DNA of 64,000 nucleotides from Acidithiobacillus sp. HP-2 (GCF_015100155.1 NZ_JACKZA010000001.1:227796-291795); one strand, 5' to 3'. Numbered from the stretch's first letter, positions 28,281 to 37,708 are shown. Program-made: numbers and translations. The notes: generated by a model not told the origin, from the sequence alone.

Positions 28281-29085
28281 GCTGCGGAGCCTCCATACCC
28301 GCAATACGTACCTGCCAGCCACCTGCGCTATCTTCAAGCAGTTGCAAGGCCTCCTGGCGCAACAACTCCAAAATGGCCAGCAAGGATATAGACAAGGCCT
28401 GCCGGCTCAACTCCGGCAACAACTCAAGCAGTTGCCAGGGACGATGGTCCCGACGGCAGCAGAGCAGCACTTCCACCATGCGCTGCCGCAAACCCATGGC
28501 CGGGTTGAAAAGCTGATGGACAGGTTGATCGCGTCGTTCAGGGCGCTGCTGTATGCGCAACCAGGCCGCAGCTATATCACCCAGTTCGAGCAGAGGCGGA
28601 GACGGGGACAATGCCGCATAGGGGACCGGATTGACCGACCAGAAATCCCGCCCTGACTGCGGCAGGGATTGGAGGATTTCTGACTGGCTTTGTACCAGCG
28701 CCAAGGCTTCAAGACGGCGCACCAGCTCCAGTCGCGGGTCCATTTCCTCGTCTTCACAGACGGGCGGCACCGGAAGCAGCATTCTCGCCTTGATTTCCGC
28801 CAACCAGGCTGCCATCAGCAGATATTCTGCGGCCAGCTCCAGATTCCGCCGCCGGGCTTCCTGCAGGTACTGCAAATACTGACGGGTAACTTCCGCCACC
28901 GGAATATCGCGAATATCCATACGGTTACGGCGGATCAGCCAGAGCAGCAACTCAAGGGGTCCGGAAAAGCTGTCCAGGAGCAACTCCAGGGCATCGGGAG
29001 GTATGAATAAACCCTCGGGCAAGATGTCCAGGGGCTGGCCATTGACCCGTAGGGTCTGCCCCATGCCAGCATTTACCACAGTCAC
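28273..29085 (-). CDS. scpA: Chromosome segregation/condensation protein ScpA
   Basis: ScpA is the kleisin of the SMC complex. The 270-residue product has the N-terminal GPLELLLWLIRRNRMDIRDI, then AAEYLLMAAWLAEIKARMLLP, typical of the family. The C-terminal helix domain follows a long central region. The start may be a later Met (MGQTLRVNG). It is preceded 12 bases upstream by trpS and overlaps scpB. Confidence 0.93.
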   Translation of the reverse strand: MTVVNAGMGQTLRVNGQPLDILPEGLFIPPDALELLLDSFSGPLELLLWLIRRNRMDIRDIPVAEVTRQYLQYLQEARRRNLELAAEYLLMAAWLAEIKARMLLPVPPVCEDEEMDPRLELVRRLEALALVQSQSEILQSLPQSGRDFWSVNPVPYAALSPSPPLLELGDIAAAWLRIQQRPERRDQPVHQLFNPAMGLRQRMVEVLLCCRRDHRPWQLLELLPELSRQALSISLLAILELLRQEALQLLEDSAGGWQVRIAGMEAPQHA

Positions 29086-29096
29086 ACGAACATCAC

Positions 29097-30308
29097 TCAG
29101 TCATTACCCTGTTCGTGAGCCAGGCCCATGGCGGAGCGCACTTTTTCCATAGTCTGCCCGGCCCTGTTGCGGGCACGTTGCGCACCGGCATGGGCAATTT
29201 CCCGCAATTGCACCGGACGCGCTGCCCAATATTCGGCTCGTTCGCGAATAGGTGCCAGCTCCGCGAGCACCGCTTCAATCACGGGCTGTTTGCAATCGAG
29301 ACAGCCAATACCGGCACTGGTGCAGCCCTGACGCACCCAGTTTTGAGTCTCTTCACTGGAATACACCTGATGAAAACCCCATACCGGACATTTTTCCGGA
29401 GTACCCGGATCAGTCCGCATGACGCGCGCCGGATCAGTAGGCATGGTACGGATTTTCTTGCGAATCAGTTCCGGATCTTCCTGTAAGGGAATGGTGTTCC
29501 CATAGGATTTACTCATTTTTTGACCATCCAGGCCCGGCAATTTAGAAGCAGCAGTCAGTAATGCCTGGGGTTCCCGAAGAATTTCACGCCCCTTCCCTTC
29601 CAGATGCGCTAATAGCTGCGCCTGCATCAGTGGACTCAGTCCTGCCTGTTGCCGGAGAAATTCAGCCGCTTCAGTGATGGCCAACAAATCCCCATTTTGT
29701 TGAAAACGCTGTTGCAACTGGGCAAAAGTTTTGGCAGCACGCTTGCCCAGGGCCTGCAACCCTCTTTCAATCTGCTGCCGGGTTTCCGCATCACGGCCAT
29801 AAAAGCTGTTGAAACGTCGAGCCAGCTCCCGGCTGATTTCCAGATGTGCCACCTGATCGGCTCCTACGGGCACCTGTTGGGCCTCGTACAACAGAATGTC
29901 CGCCGTCATCAGCAGCGGATACCCGAGGAAACCGAAGGTCGCCAGATCCCGTTCCCGCAGTTTTTCCTGCTGGTCCTTGAAAGTCGGCACGCGCTCCAGC
30001 CACGACAAAGGCGTCAGCATCCCCAGCAGCAGGGCCAATTCGGCATGTTGGGGGACATGCGACTGAATAAACAGAACCGCTTTATCCGGATCAATTCCCA
30101 CCGCCAACCATTCAACCAGCATATCCCACACGGCGCTACTGATACCTTCAACACTTTCATAATGGGTAGTCAGGGCATGCCAGTCTGCCACAAAAAAATA
30201 GCACTCGCCCTGATCCTGCAAGCGTACCCAGTTTTTCAGTACGCCATGATAATGACCAATATGCAAACGCCCGGTCGGGCGCATTCCAGAGACAATAATT
30301 TCTTTCAT
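29097..30308 (-). CDS. trpS: Tryptophanyl-tRNA synthetase
   Basis: TrpS charges tRNA-Trp. ATG 30308 gives 403 residues; its A overlaps the stop of the upstream protease gene. Class I signatures are HIGH at residues 16-19 and KMSKS near residue 263 (GQKMSKSYGNTI). The longer frame to 30374 would run into the protease gene and lacks support. Length is larger than the roughly 330-residue enteric form, as in other proteins of this longer TrpS type. Confidence 0.95.
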   Translation of the reverse strand: MKEIIVSGMRPTGRLHIGHYHGVLKNWVRLQDQGECYFFVADWHALTTHYESVEGISSAVWDMLVEWLAVGIDPDKAVLFIQSHVPQHAELALLLGMLTPLSWLERVPTFKDQQEKLRERDLATFGFLGYPLLMTADILLYEAQQVPVGADQVAHLEISRELARRFNSFYGRDAETRQQIERGLQALGKRAAKTFAQLQQRFQQNGDLLAITEAAEFLRQQAGLSPLMQAQLLAHLEGKGREILREPQALLTAASKLPGLDGQKMSKSYGNTIPLQEDPELIRKKIRTMPTDPARVMRTDPGTPEKCPVWGFHQVYSSEETQNWVRQGCTSAGIGCLDCKQPVIEAVLAELAPIRERAEYWAARPVQLREIAHAGAQRARNRAGQTMEKVRSAMGLAHEQGND

Positions 30309-30967
30309 TATCCAGCACCTACTGCCAGGAAAAAATGATAAACCCATAAAAACAATGGGCCAAGTGCGTTCCACAAAATGCCGGTAAAAAGCAGCACAAT
30401 GAGAATAATAAACCCATAAGGTTCAACCCGGCTGAGGGCGATGCTGGCAGAAGCCGGCAACAAGCCTACGGCAACCCGGCCGCCGTCCAGTGGCGGAATC
30501 GGTATCAGGTTGAAAATGATCAGGATGACATTGATGATAATGCCCGCCTCGCCCATCAACTGCATGGGTGTAGCCACATACGCCAGAGCGCCGGGAAGAT
30601 GCCCCCCCAACCACAGCACGGCCGTCCAGAAAATGGCCATCAGCAGATTGGCTGCGGGTCCGGCGATAGCTACCCAGACCATGTCGGTTTTCGGCTTTTT
30701 CAGGCCACTAAAATTGACCGGCACCGGTTTGGCATAACCAAACAGAAAGGGGGAGTGAAACAGCAACAAAATACCCGGCAGGATAATCGTTCCAAAAGGA
30801 TCAATATGTTTCACCGGATTCAGGGTCAGGCGTCCCATGAGCATCGCCGTGGGGTCACCCCGCTTCCAGGCCACCCAGCCGTGGGCGACCTCGTGCACGG
30901 TAATGGCAAACAGCACCGGAATAGCCCAGATCGCCAGGGTACGAACAAAATGTGTGATATCAAACAT
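30308..30967 (-). CDS. Site-2 protease family (M50) membrane metalloprotease
   Basis: The 219-residue integral membrane protein has the zinc site HEVAH (residues 23-27) in the first part and the third ligand in NLIPIPPLDGGR near residue 150. Several hydrophobic segments carry an AGPAANLLMAI motif. ATG 30967 is chosen because the part upstream of it (to 31096) has no family similarity. Family members cut membrane-bound regulators; the substrate here is unknown. Confidence 0.85.
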   Translation of the reverse strand: MFDITHFVRTLAIWAIPVLFAITVHEVAHGWVAWKRGDPTAMLMGRLTLNPVKHIDPFGTIILPGILLLFHSPFLFGYAKPVPVNFSGLKKPKTDMVWVAIAGPAANLLMAIFWTAVLWLGGHLPGALAYVATPMQLMGEAGIIINVILIIFNLIPIPPLDGGRVAVGLLPASASIALSRVEPYGFIILIVLLFTGILWNALGPLFLWVYHFFLAVGAG

Positions 30968-31035
30968 GGTCGCGAGTATATCAGCAGGAACTACCGGCCA
31001 CCTAATGCAGCCCGTTTGCGGAACCGTTGCCAGGA

Positions 31036-31662
31036 TTATTCCAACCCCAGAGCAGCCGGATCTCCCGCCCCCTTGCGCAGCAGTTGCGGAGGCCATTTCA
31101 ACAAATCAATGATGGTCGAGCACTGAGCCCGCCCCTGTTCGGCGAGGATCACCTTATCCACCTGATTTTCGAGCAGCGTGCAAATTTCTTCCGGATCAGT
31201 CAGCGGAATATCGGCTTCAGGCAATTGCAGAGTCGAACACATCAAGGGTTCACCCAACTCTGCCAGGAGCATTTCACAAATGGGATGAGCTGGAATTCGC
31301 ACCCCAATACTCCGCTTTTTGGGATCCGCCAGACGCCGTGGAACGTCTTTGGTGGCTGGCAAAATAAAAGTATAAGGTCCAGGCAAGGCTTTACGCAGCA
31401 AAGCAAAAGCGCGGTCATCCAACTTGGCATATTCTGCGAGTTGGGCAATTCCCGGAAACAGGAGGGAAAGATCATGCTGCAAATCCAGTTGACGGATACG
31501 CCGCAATCGTTCCTGGGCGGCGCGGGCGCCAACCATGCAACCCAAGGCATAACAGGTGTCTGTCGGGAAAACAATTAACCCGCCAGCCCGTAACACATCC
31601 AGTACAGGCTCCAGCAGGCGCCATTGAGGATTGACCGGATGCACACTGACGCATGAACTCAT
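31036..31662 (-). CDS. Sua5/YciO/YrdC family protein
   Basis: The 208-residue product has the family core: GGLIVFPTDTCYALGC, LRRIRQLD, PGPYTFILPAT and RSIGVRIPAHP. Members bind ATP and threonine to make threonylcarbamoyl-adenylate for tRNA t6A, but the YciO branch seems to have another role. The KKR-SIGVRIP and missing C-terminal Sua5 domain fit YrdC or YciO. ATG 31662 is 16 bases from the divergent start at 31679, leaving no room for separate promoters between them. Confidence 0.88.
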   Translation of the reverse strand: MSSCVSVHPVNPQWRLLEPVLDVLRAGGLIVFPTDTCYALGCMVGARAAQERLRRIRQLDLQHDLSLLFPGIAQLAEYAKLDDRAFALLRKALPGPYTFILPATKDVPRRLADPKKRSIGVRIPAHPICEMLLAELGEPLMCSTLQLPEADIPLTDPEEICTLLENQVDKVILAEQGRAQCSTIIDLLKWPPQLLRKGAGDPAALGLE

Positions 31663-31678
31663 GTTATCTTCAATCTCC

Positions 31679-32377
31679 ATGAACACTCATACCGAAACCG
31701 CAGCGATCATACGCCAGCCCGACCCAATGTCGCCAGACCCGATGTCTCTGGACGTGGCCCGGCCCAAAACCGCAAATTGCCTGCTGCTGATGAGCGGCGG
31801 CGTAGAAAGCAGCACGCTGTTATTTCAGCTTGCCCAAACTGAGTGCCCCCAACCGGTTTTTCTGGACTATGCGCAACGCGCTGCCCAACAGGAGTGGGAA
31901 GCCGTGCAAAGGCTGAGTGAAAATCAGCAAGTCCAAGCACAACGCTATGATCTGTCCGCTTTTGGAAATGCCGTTGGAGCATTGCGCGCTGAGCGGTACC
32001 ATGTCCCGCTGCCCCATCGTAATTTTTTCGCTATTGCTGCCATTGCGACGATTGCCAGCAATTTGAATATTCAACGCATTGTGATAGGTCTCAGCGCTGA
32101 TGATGCGCAGGTAGATACCTGCTCACGTCCCGCTTTTCAGAATGCCATCACAAACACCCTGGGCACTTTGAATTTGCAACTGGAAACGCCTCTGATTCAA
32201 CTCAGTAAGGCTAGCATCATACTTGAGGGGAATCGTTTGCACGTTCCCTGGAAAAAAACCTATAGTTGCCTTCTGGGGCGCGAAAAACACTGTGGTTTTT
32301 GTCCCCAGTGCAAGAAAAGACGGGAAGCTTTTGCACAGGCTGGCGCCAAGGACCAGGATCTGGGCTATAATCCTTGA
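31679..32377 (+). CDS. QueC-like PP-loop ATPase with altered SGGxDS motif
   Basis: The 232-residue product aligns with 7-cyano-7-deazaguanine synthase (QueC) along its length: a PP-loop near residue 38, FLDYAQRAAQQEWEAV, PLPHRNFFAIAAIA, VIGLSADDAQVDTCSRP and ETPLIQLSKASI. The C-terminal zinc motif C-x8-CGFCPQC is intact. The PP-loop reads SGGVES where QueC has SGG(L)DS, so the conserved Asp is Glu. It is therefore either a QueC with an unusual substitution or a relative acting on another carboxylate. No queD, queE or queF is nearby. It lies 37 bases ahead of a diiron ferritin-like gene. Confidence 0.75.
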   Translation: MNTHTETAAIIRQPDPMSPDPMSLDVARPKTANCLLLMSGGVESSTLLFQLAQTECPQPVFLDYAQRAAQQEWEAVQRLSENQQVQAQRYDLSAFGNAVGALRAERYHVPLPHRNFFAIAAIATIASNLNIQRIVIGLSADDAQVDTCSRPAFQNAITNTLGTLNLQLETPLIQLSKASIILEGNRLHVPWKKTYSCLLGREKHCGFCPQCKKRREAFAQAGAKDQDLGYNP

Positions 32378-32414
32378 CCCGATTTCATCCACCCCAAAGG
32401 AGACGGCTCAATCC

Positions 32415-33251
32415 ATGCCCGTTGCCATCCCCACTATGAGAAAGCATCCAACCTGGACTCTGGCAGATATACCCTATGCAACCATAGAAAAAACCAGAAT
32501 AGTTGATCAGACAGACTGGTTTTATCTGCTGGCAGGAGCCTCCTTTGTGGAAACGCTTTCTGACCTCTATGCCCGCAATCTGGTAGAATACTTTCAGGAG
32601 AATGCTGCGGCTACTGCATGGCTCAGCAAAGAATGGGAGCAGGAAGAAGTTCAGCATGGATTGGCCCTGAAGGCCTATGTCCTGCAGATCTGGCCAGACT
32701 TCGACTGGGAGCGCGCCTATAAAGGCTTTGCGCAAGCTTACATGCCCTACTGCCAGACAGATTTGCTGGGTCCTAGCCAGGCGCTGGAAATGGCGTCTCG
32801 CTGCGTCGTAGAGACAGGTACCGCCAGTTTTTACACCATGATTCAGTCCGCCAGCCCGGAACCGGTTCTCCGTTTACTGGCTGGTCGCATTCGTGCTGAC
32901 GAAGTCCACCACTACAAATACTTTTATAAATTCTTTCAGACCTATCAGCAGCAGGAAAAAAATTCACGCTGGCGCATTGGCCGGGAACTCTGGAAAAGAG
33001 TATCGGAAGTCGATCAGGAAGATAGCTATTTAGCCATCAAAAATGCTTTTGAAGTAAAAAATCCGGGGCAAACTTTTTCAGGTAAGGACTTTGCGGCATT
33101 CCGGGAACGGATGGGAGACTGGGTCAGCCGCCACTACCCCTTTGAAATGGCCATTAAAATGCTGCTAAAACCGGTATCACTACCACCCACAATACAAAAA
33201 ATGGCACTGCCCCTGTTGAAACGCAGTGCCCGTAAGGCCTTGGTCAGTTAG
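32415..33251 (+). CDS. Diiron ferritin-like protein related to acyl-ACP desaturases
   Basis: ATG 32415 gives 278 residues. A four-helix diiron site is visible: Glu in SFVETLSD, EEVQHG near residue 77, Glu in VVETGTASFY, and DEVHHY near residue 163. EExxHG and DExxH match the EENRHG and DEKRHE motifs of soluble acyl-ACP desaturases, so an oxygen-activating oxidase or desaturase is plausible. The substrate is unknown. It starts 37 bases after the QueC-like gene and is likely co-transcribed with it. Its stop overlaps the convergent small secreted-protein gene by four bases. Confidence 0.7.
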   Translation: MPVAIPTMRKHPTWTLADIPYATIEKTRIVDQTDWFYLLAGASFVETLSDLYARNLVEYFQENAAATAWLSKEWEQEEVQHGLALKAYVLQIWPDFDWERAYKGFAQAYMPYCQTDLLGPSQALEMASRCVVETGTASFYTMIQSASPEPVLRLLAGRIRADEVHHYKYFYKFFQTYQQQEKNSRWRIGRELWKRVSEVDQEDSYLAIKNAFEVKNPGQTFSGKDFAAFRERMGDWVSRHYPFEMAIKMLLKPVSLPPTIQKMALPLLKRSARKALVS

Positions 33252-33496
33252 AGAGACCAGGTGCGAACCTTTAACTTGTCCGGATGCAACTGAAGCCAGC
33301 CAGCGGATTCAAGATGCGCTGCGGTTTTACCCATAACGCGTACTGCCTGATATTCACCGTGAACAATAGGGTGAGGCAAAGATCCTTGCGCCAGTTGGTT
33401 ATGTAAAGGGGTGACGGCATGCACAAAGCTCCCCAAGGCCATAAAAGGCGTGGCAAGCAGCAGCACAAAAATCATATTGCTGAGTGACTTTTTCAT
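33248..33496 (-). CDS. Small secreted protein of unknown function
   Basis: The 82-residue product has a clear Sec signal peptide (MKKSLSNMIFVLLLATPFMA, cleavage after FVHA), leaving a mature peptide of about 55 residues with no cysteines. AAGGA lies about six bases ahead of the ATG. I do not recognise the family. Confidence 0.6.
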   Translation of the reverse strand: MKKSLSNMIFVLLLATPFMALGSFVHAVTPLHNQLAQGSLPHPIVHGEYQAVRVMGKTAAHLESAGWLQLHPDKLKVRTWSL

Positions 33497-33753
33497 GAGT
33501 GGTCCTTTTTCGAATCAGGTAGAATGACACATATCAAGCAAACTATGTGCCAACTCTTGAAAAAAGCCTCATCCCTTCATCAAAAAACGTTGTTAAATCA
33601 GTTTTCTGCAGGTGGTTACGTCATCTTTCTGAATAGGAGCGAAATCCTGACAAAATGATTAGCTTAGCTCGGTATACCCCTCAATCCTGCCCAGTCTGTC
33701 TCCTTAACCCGACAAGCAGACGCGCCTCTTCGTTCACAGGCCGGTTTTATGGT

Positions 33754-33794
33754 CTAACCAGGCTGCGGTCAATTGGCTACAGCCTGAGGATTAG
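33754..33794 (+). other. Long imperfect hairpin in the leader of the MscS gene
   Basis: CTAACC and AGGCTG are mirrored by CAGCCT and GGaTTAG around a 14-base loop; the 7-bp core is CAGGCTG (33759-33765) with CAGCCTG (33780-33786). No T-run follows, so it is not a plain terminator. It sits 80 bases ahead of the GTG start of the channel gene. The surrounding gene-free stretch (33497-33875) shows nothing else I can name; a 62-codon frame in it lacks coding character. Confidence 0.4.
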
Positions 33795-33875
33795 GTCTTT
33801 AATGCCATTTTATGCTATATTCATACATCCTGATATTGTGTGACTATCATCATGCTGCCCTAAAGAGGAGTTATT

Positions 33876-36242
33876 GTGACTGAATTAAAATCTTCTTTTT
33901 CGATATGGCACGGCTCACACTTTAAAAACAATTATCTGTACATCATTATCATTCAGTTTTTTATATTTCTAACATTGGTATTATCTTTTTCTGCTGATGC
34001 ATCTACCAGTACAAAAATTGATCAGGACAGCAAAATTCTGCAGAAAATACATGCACAATTAGAACAACCTGTTGATATGCAGCAGCTTCTTAATTGGCAT
34101 AAAAGCACCAGCATCATCAAAGACAATGCACAAAAGTGCATTAGCAACAAGAATAATCAGCTTAAACAGACTGATAACGGCTTGGGAATTCTGGGGCCTG
34201 CGGTCACCGGTGAACCTGAAAACCTTACGGCATTAAGAACAAAACTACTCCATCGACAAAAAGATCTGCAGGGAGAAATTGCTACTTGCAAAGTTATTGC
34301 CGTAGCCAGCACTGACCTGGAACAGGAAATTGAGAAAAAGCGTGACAATCTGCACGCGCAAATACTATTACGTAAGGATCAAAATATATGGGCACAGATC
34401 AATACTTTTTCGGCTGTAGGTTCAAGCACATGGACACAGGAGAAAAATTACTGGTTTCATCACAATCACCGCTTCATTTTTGCCCAGAAAAATCTTCAGG
34501 TATCCATAGCCATTGGTCTATTTGTTTTTTTACTACTGCTGGTTGTACGCAAATCACTTCCTGAGAGTACAAAGCTAGGAACGCACCTATCGGCAGCGCA
34601 AAAAAGTCTCTATCATTACTTGCCCATTGTCGTCGGTGTTTCCGCAGCGGCACTAGCAGCACACTTTATGGGGGTCCTTTCTCCATTTGTGGATATTGTG
34701 CTGATAACCTGTGGTGGCTATGCCTTGCTGGCGATTCTGGTCACCTGGGCATTACGTCCCAGTGGAGTCGTTTTTCATCATTTCGCCTGGGGCCCGAAAA
34801 CCTTACGTTCCACATTGCGTACCCTGCGTTTTGTTGCTTTTTTAGCCGCCTTTGCAGTGAGCTGGATTATCACCGCTCCACAGGATTTTCTGAACCCACA
34901 ACAACAGGCTTTTTTATGGTCTGTTTATCATCTTCTAGTCATCAGCGCGGTATTCCGGCTGGTCATGGAAGCCGGGGGTAAAAGGCCCTTTAAAGCTTAT
35001 CCTTTTTTGCGGATTGTTATACTGATTGCGCTGCTGGCAACAGCTCTGTTTACGTTACTGGGTTATCGCAATCTAACCAACTATCTGTTTTTTGGCCTGC
35101 TGATGTCTTTGTTAGCACTGGGTATTGGCCTGTTTATTTCCTGGGGGCTCAGTGATTTCTGGAATTACACTGCGCGTAAAGATGGTCGCTGGCAACATGT
35201 GCTGAAGCAACGTCTGGGACTCAAGGATGATCAAGCACTACCTTGGCTTGGCTGGTTCAGTGCACTGAGTCATATTGCCGTCTGGATGGGGATTGGCGCG
35301 TTCATTCTTTACGCCTGGGGGCTCACTCATACCGGCTTCTCGTTAATCTGGAAGTACTTCATTACCGGGTTTAGCGTTGGCACCTTTCATCTTCAACCTT
35401 TCCGCTGGATTATTGCCATTGGACTGCTGATCCTGCTGATTAATATCAATACATTTGTACAACGGTATCTTTCTGATAATTCCCGTATTATTGGTCATAT
35501 GGAAAGCGGTGCACGTCATTCCATTCTGTCTATTGTACGTTATACAGGTTTTATTATTGCCATACTTATTGCCCTTTCAACAGCCGGTGTAGCCCTCCAT
35601 AATCTCGCCATTATTGCGGGCGCACTGTCAGTGGGCATTGGTTTTGGATTACAAAATATCGTCAACAACTTTGTCTCAGGATTAATCCTGTTACTCGAAC
35701 GTCCGATTCGGGTGGGTGACTGGATTCAGGTCGGCAGCACCCAAGGTTACGTAGAAAAAATGAGTATTCGTTACACGCTGATCCTCACTTTTGACCGTAC
35801 CGAGGTATTCGTGCCAAATTCCGAACTCATATCTGGCCAGGTAACCAACTGGATGTATACCAACAGCGTGCTGCGCCTGATGATTCCATTTAATGTTGCC
35901 CATAGCGCGGATATTGAACTGGTCAAAGAATTGTTGGTCAAGGAAGGACAAAATCATCCGGATGTTCTGCAGGATGACCCGCGTGGAATTCCTCCGACAG
36001 CTTTGTTGCTGGATGTCAGTGAAAATGCCCTGCAGTTTTACTTGCGTGTTTATCTTGATGACTGCAACAAGAGTTTTAACGTCCAAACTGATTTGCGGGC
36101 ATCGGTCGTGGAGAGCTTGTTACGTCATGATATTCGTCTGGCCCACCAGCAACAGGACGTGCACCTCATTCCCAGTCAAATTCTTCCCGTAGATAAGACT
36201 ACCGGGACCATTCATGATCCACTGGTCCCAGGGAATCAGTGA
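33876..36242 (+). CDS. Large MscS-family mechanosensitive channel
   Basis: The channel releases solutes on osmotic downshift. The 788-residue product starts at GTG 33876 with AAGAGGAG five bases upstream. A long signal-like hydrophobic segment (residues 20-40) is followed by a periplasmic coiled part to about 205, then some ten membrane segments. The pore helix is near residue 570 (NLAIIAGALSVGIGFGLQNI), followed by VNNFVSGLILLLERPIRVGDWIQVG and the beta domain FVPNSELISGQVTNW. It is intermediate in size between MscS and MscK. Its N-terminal third is AT-richer than its neighbours. Confidence 0.93.
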   Translation: MTELKSSFSIWHGSHFKNNYLYIIIIQFFIFLTLVLSFSADASTSTKIDQDSKILQKIHAQLEQPVDMQQLLNWHKSTSIIKDNAQKCISNKNNQLKQTDNGLGILGPAVTGEPENLTALRTKLLHRQKDLQGEIATCKVIAVASTDLEQEIEKKRDNLHAQILLRKDQNIWAQINTFSAVGSSTWTQEKNYWFHHNHRFIFAQKNLQVSIAIGLFVFLLLLVVRKSLPESTKLGTHLSAAQKSLYHYLPIVVGVSAAALAAHFMGVLSPFVDIVLITCGGYALLAILVTWALRPSGVVFHHFAWGPKTLRSTLRTLRFVAFLAAFAVSWIITAPQDFLNPQQQAFLWSVYHLLVISAVFRLVMEAGGKRPFKAYPFLRIVILIALLATALFTLLGYRNLTNYLFFGLLMSLLALGIGLFISWGLSDFWNYTARKDGRWQHVLKQRLGLKDDQALPWLGWFSALSHIAVWMGIGAFILYAWGLTHTGFSLIWKYFITGFSVGTFHLQPFRWIIAIGLLILLININTFVQRYLSDNSRIIGHMESGARHSILSIVRYTGFIIAILIALSTAGVALHNLAIIAGALSVGIGFGLQNIVNNFVSGLILLLERPIRVGDWIQVGSTQGYVEKMSIRYTLILTFDRTEVFVPNSELISGQVTNWMYTNSVLRLMIPFNVAHSADIELVKELLVKEGQNHPDVLQDDPRGIPPTALLLDVSENALQFYLRVYLDDCNKSFNVQTDLRASVVESLLRHDIRLAHQQQDVHLIPSQILPVDKTTGTIHDPLVPGNQ

Positions 36243-37396
36243 ATTAATAAATTATCACGATGAATCATGACCCCTTCTGCCACATCGGGATCATCTGCAA
36301 TTTCCGCACTTTTTTTACCCAGACAGCGTTGCACCACGTTAGCGTCCCAATTGACCAGGCCTCGGGCAAACACATTACCATCGGGATCCTTGCAAAGTAC
36401 CAGATCACCGCGATGGAAATTACCTTCCAGCGCCGTTACCCCAACCGGTAACAAACTCCCGCCATCCTGCTTTAACGCATGGACCGCGCCAGCATCCAGG
36501 TGCAGAGTCCCTCTTGCCCGCAAATGCCCGGCCAGCCATCGTTTACGCGCATCCAGTTTGGGAAGTCGGGCATGAATGAAAGTACCCAGAGCTTCGCCAT
36601 CGCGAATGCGCAGTAACACATTGTCGCAGCGACCATTAGCAATAATGGTGGATGTGCCGGAACGGGCAGCACGAGTTGCTGCACGCACCTTGGCGAGCAT
36701 ACCGCCGGTGCCGACACCCGAACCGCCACTACCAGCAATCCGTTCCAGCATGGCGGCACCAGCATTAACTTCTGCAAGTAGTTGCGCGTTCGGATTGCTG
36801 CGCGGGTCCGCATTAAACACTCCATCCTGATCCGTCAGAATGACCAGCAAATCCGCATCCAGCAAATTGCTGACCACAGCGGCAAGCGTATCATTATCAC
36901 CAAGATTGATGGCATTGTAAGAAACCGTGTCATTTTCGTTGATGATTGGCAACACATTCATTTCGAGTAAGGTCAACAAGGCAGAACGGGCATTCAGATA
37001 GCGGCGACGACTGCGCAGATCATCGTGTGTCAATAAAACCTGACCACAATGAATGGGCATTTCATTGGGGTCATCGCACTCTCGAAGAAGCTTTTCATAA
37101 GTATGAATCAAAGCAGATTGACCAACACTAGCGGCCGCCTGACGTTCCTTAAGATTCGCTGGTCGGTGCGACCAACCTAAACGCTGCACTCCGGCACTGA
37201 CTGACCCTGATGAAACCAGAATGATTTCAATGCCGGAACGGCGAAGTGCAATAATTTGTCGGACCCAGCCGCCTATGGACTTTCGATCGAGGCCTCTTCC
37301 CTCATCCGTGAGAAGGCTGCTGCCTATTTTTACAACCCAACGTTGTGCTTTCGTTTGCAATAAATTCCGCGACTTATCCGGTGATTTATTTCTCAT
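36236..37396 (-). CDS. proB: Glutamate 5-kinase
   Basis: ProB phosphorylates glutamate in the first step of proline synthesis. The 386-residue product has the kinase domain (RWVVKIGSSLLTDEG, VSSGSVSAGVQRLGW, INENDTVS, GVGTGGMLAKVRAA) and a C-terminal PUA domain from about residue 285, as in E. coli. It ends convergently over the last seven bases of the MscS gene. The usual partner (obg or proA) is not adjacent. Confidence 0.96.
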   Translation of the reverse strand: MRNKSPDKSRNLLQTKAQRWVVKIGSSLLTDEGRGLDRKSIGGWVRQIIALRRSGIEIILVSSGSVSAGVQRLGWSHRPANLKERQAAASVGQSALIHTYEKLLRECDDPNEMPIHCGQVLLTHDDLRSRRRYLNARSALLTLLEMNVLPIINENDTVSYNAINLGDNDTLAAVVSNLLDADLLVILTDQDGVFNADPRSNPNAQLLAEVNAGAAMLERIAGSGGSGVGTGGMLAKVRAATRAARSGTSTIIANGRCDNVLLRIRDGEALGTFIHARLPKLDARKRWLAGHLRARGTLHLDAGAVHALKQDGGSLLPVGVTALEGNFHRGDLVLCKDPDGNVFARGLVNWDANVVQRCLGKKSAEIADDPDVAEGVMIHRDNLLIH

Positions 37397-37507
37397 GTCC
37401 GCCTAAATTTCATCAAATATCTTTTAATTATAACATATTATTATAAAAAAATAAACATAATATGGCAATTGCAAGCTATCCACATAATTAATCCATTATT
37501 TAATCGA

Positions 37508-37681
37508 CTATACTAATAATCCAGTCCAATATGGATGAATTATTTTTTTACCAGGAATTGAAATGCCCACTCCAGCAGCTTGAAATGACGCAGTATCGCG
37601 CGATGCCATAATAAAGCCCAGCGATAAGGCAATTGTCACGATATATCCGTCTATACCAGATAACCCCAAGAAAGCCTGCAT
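37508..37681 (-). pseudogene. PIN-domain (VapC/FitB-like) toxin remnant, C-terminal part only
   Basis: A 57-codon frame (ATG 37681 to TAG 37508) encodes what looks like the last third of a PIN-domain toxin: IDGYIVTIALSLGF, then MASRDTASFQAAGVGI, with the acidic residues of the D-x-x-IAxxAL and RDxxxF motifs. The first two thirds, with the first catalytic acids, are missing. The frame's start lies in the guaA terminator hairpin. The rest of the 312-base gap between guaA and proB is AT-rich and holds no gene I can see. No antitoxin is seen. I call it a decayed fragment. Confidence 0.5.
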
Positions 37682-37692
37682 GAATGCAGGCT
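37673..37692 (-). terminator. Hairpin terminator after guaA
   Basis: A perfect 8-bp stem (AGCCTGCA with TGCAGGCT) encloses a four-base loop, 17 bases past the guaA stop. On the minus strand it is followed by TTTCTT, a weak T-run, so termination may be partial. Confidence 0.65.
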
Positions 37693-37708
37693 GGGAAATA
37701 TTTTCAGA

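Noticed and set aside
33655..33843. 62-codon plus-strand frame before the MscS gene
   Set aside because: No ribosome-binding site, no motif, and it overlaps the hairpin; composition is not gene-like.
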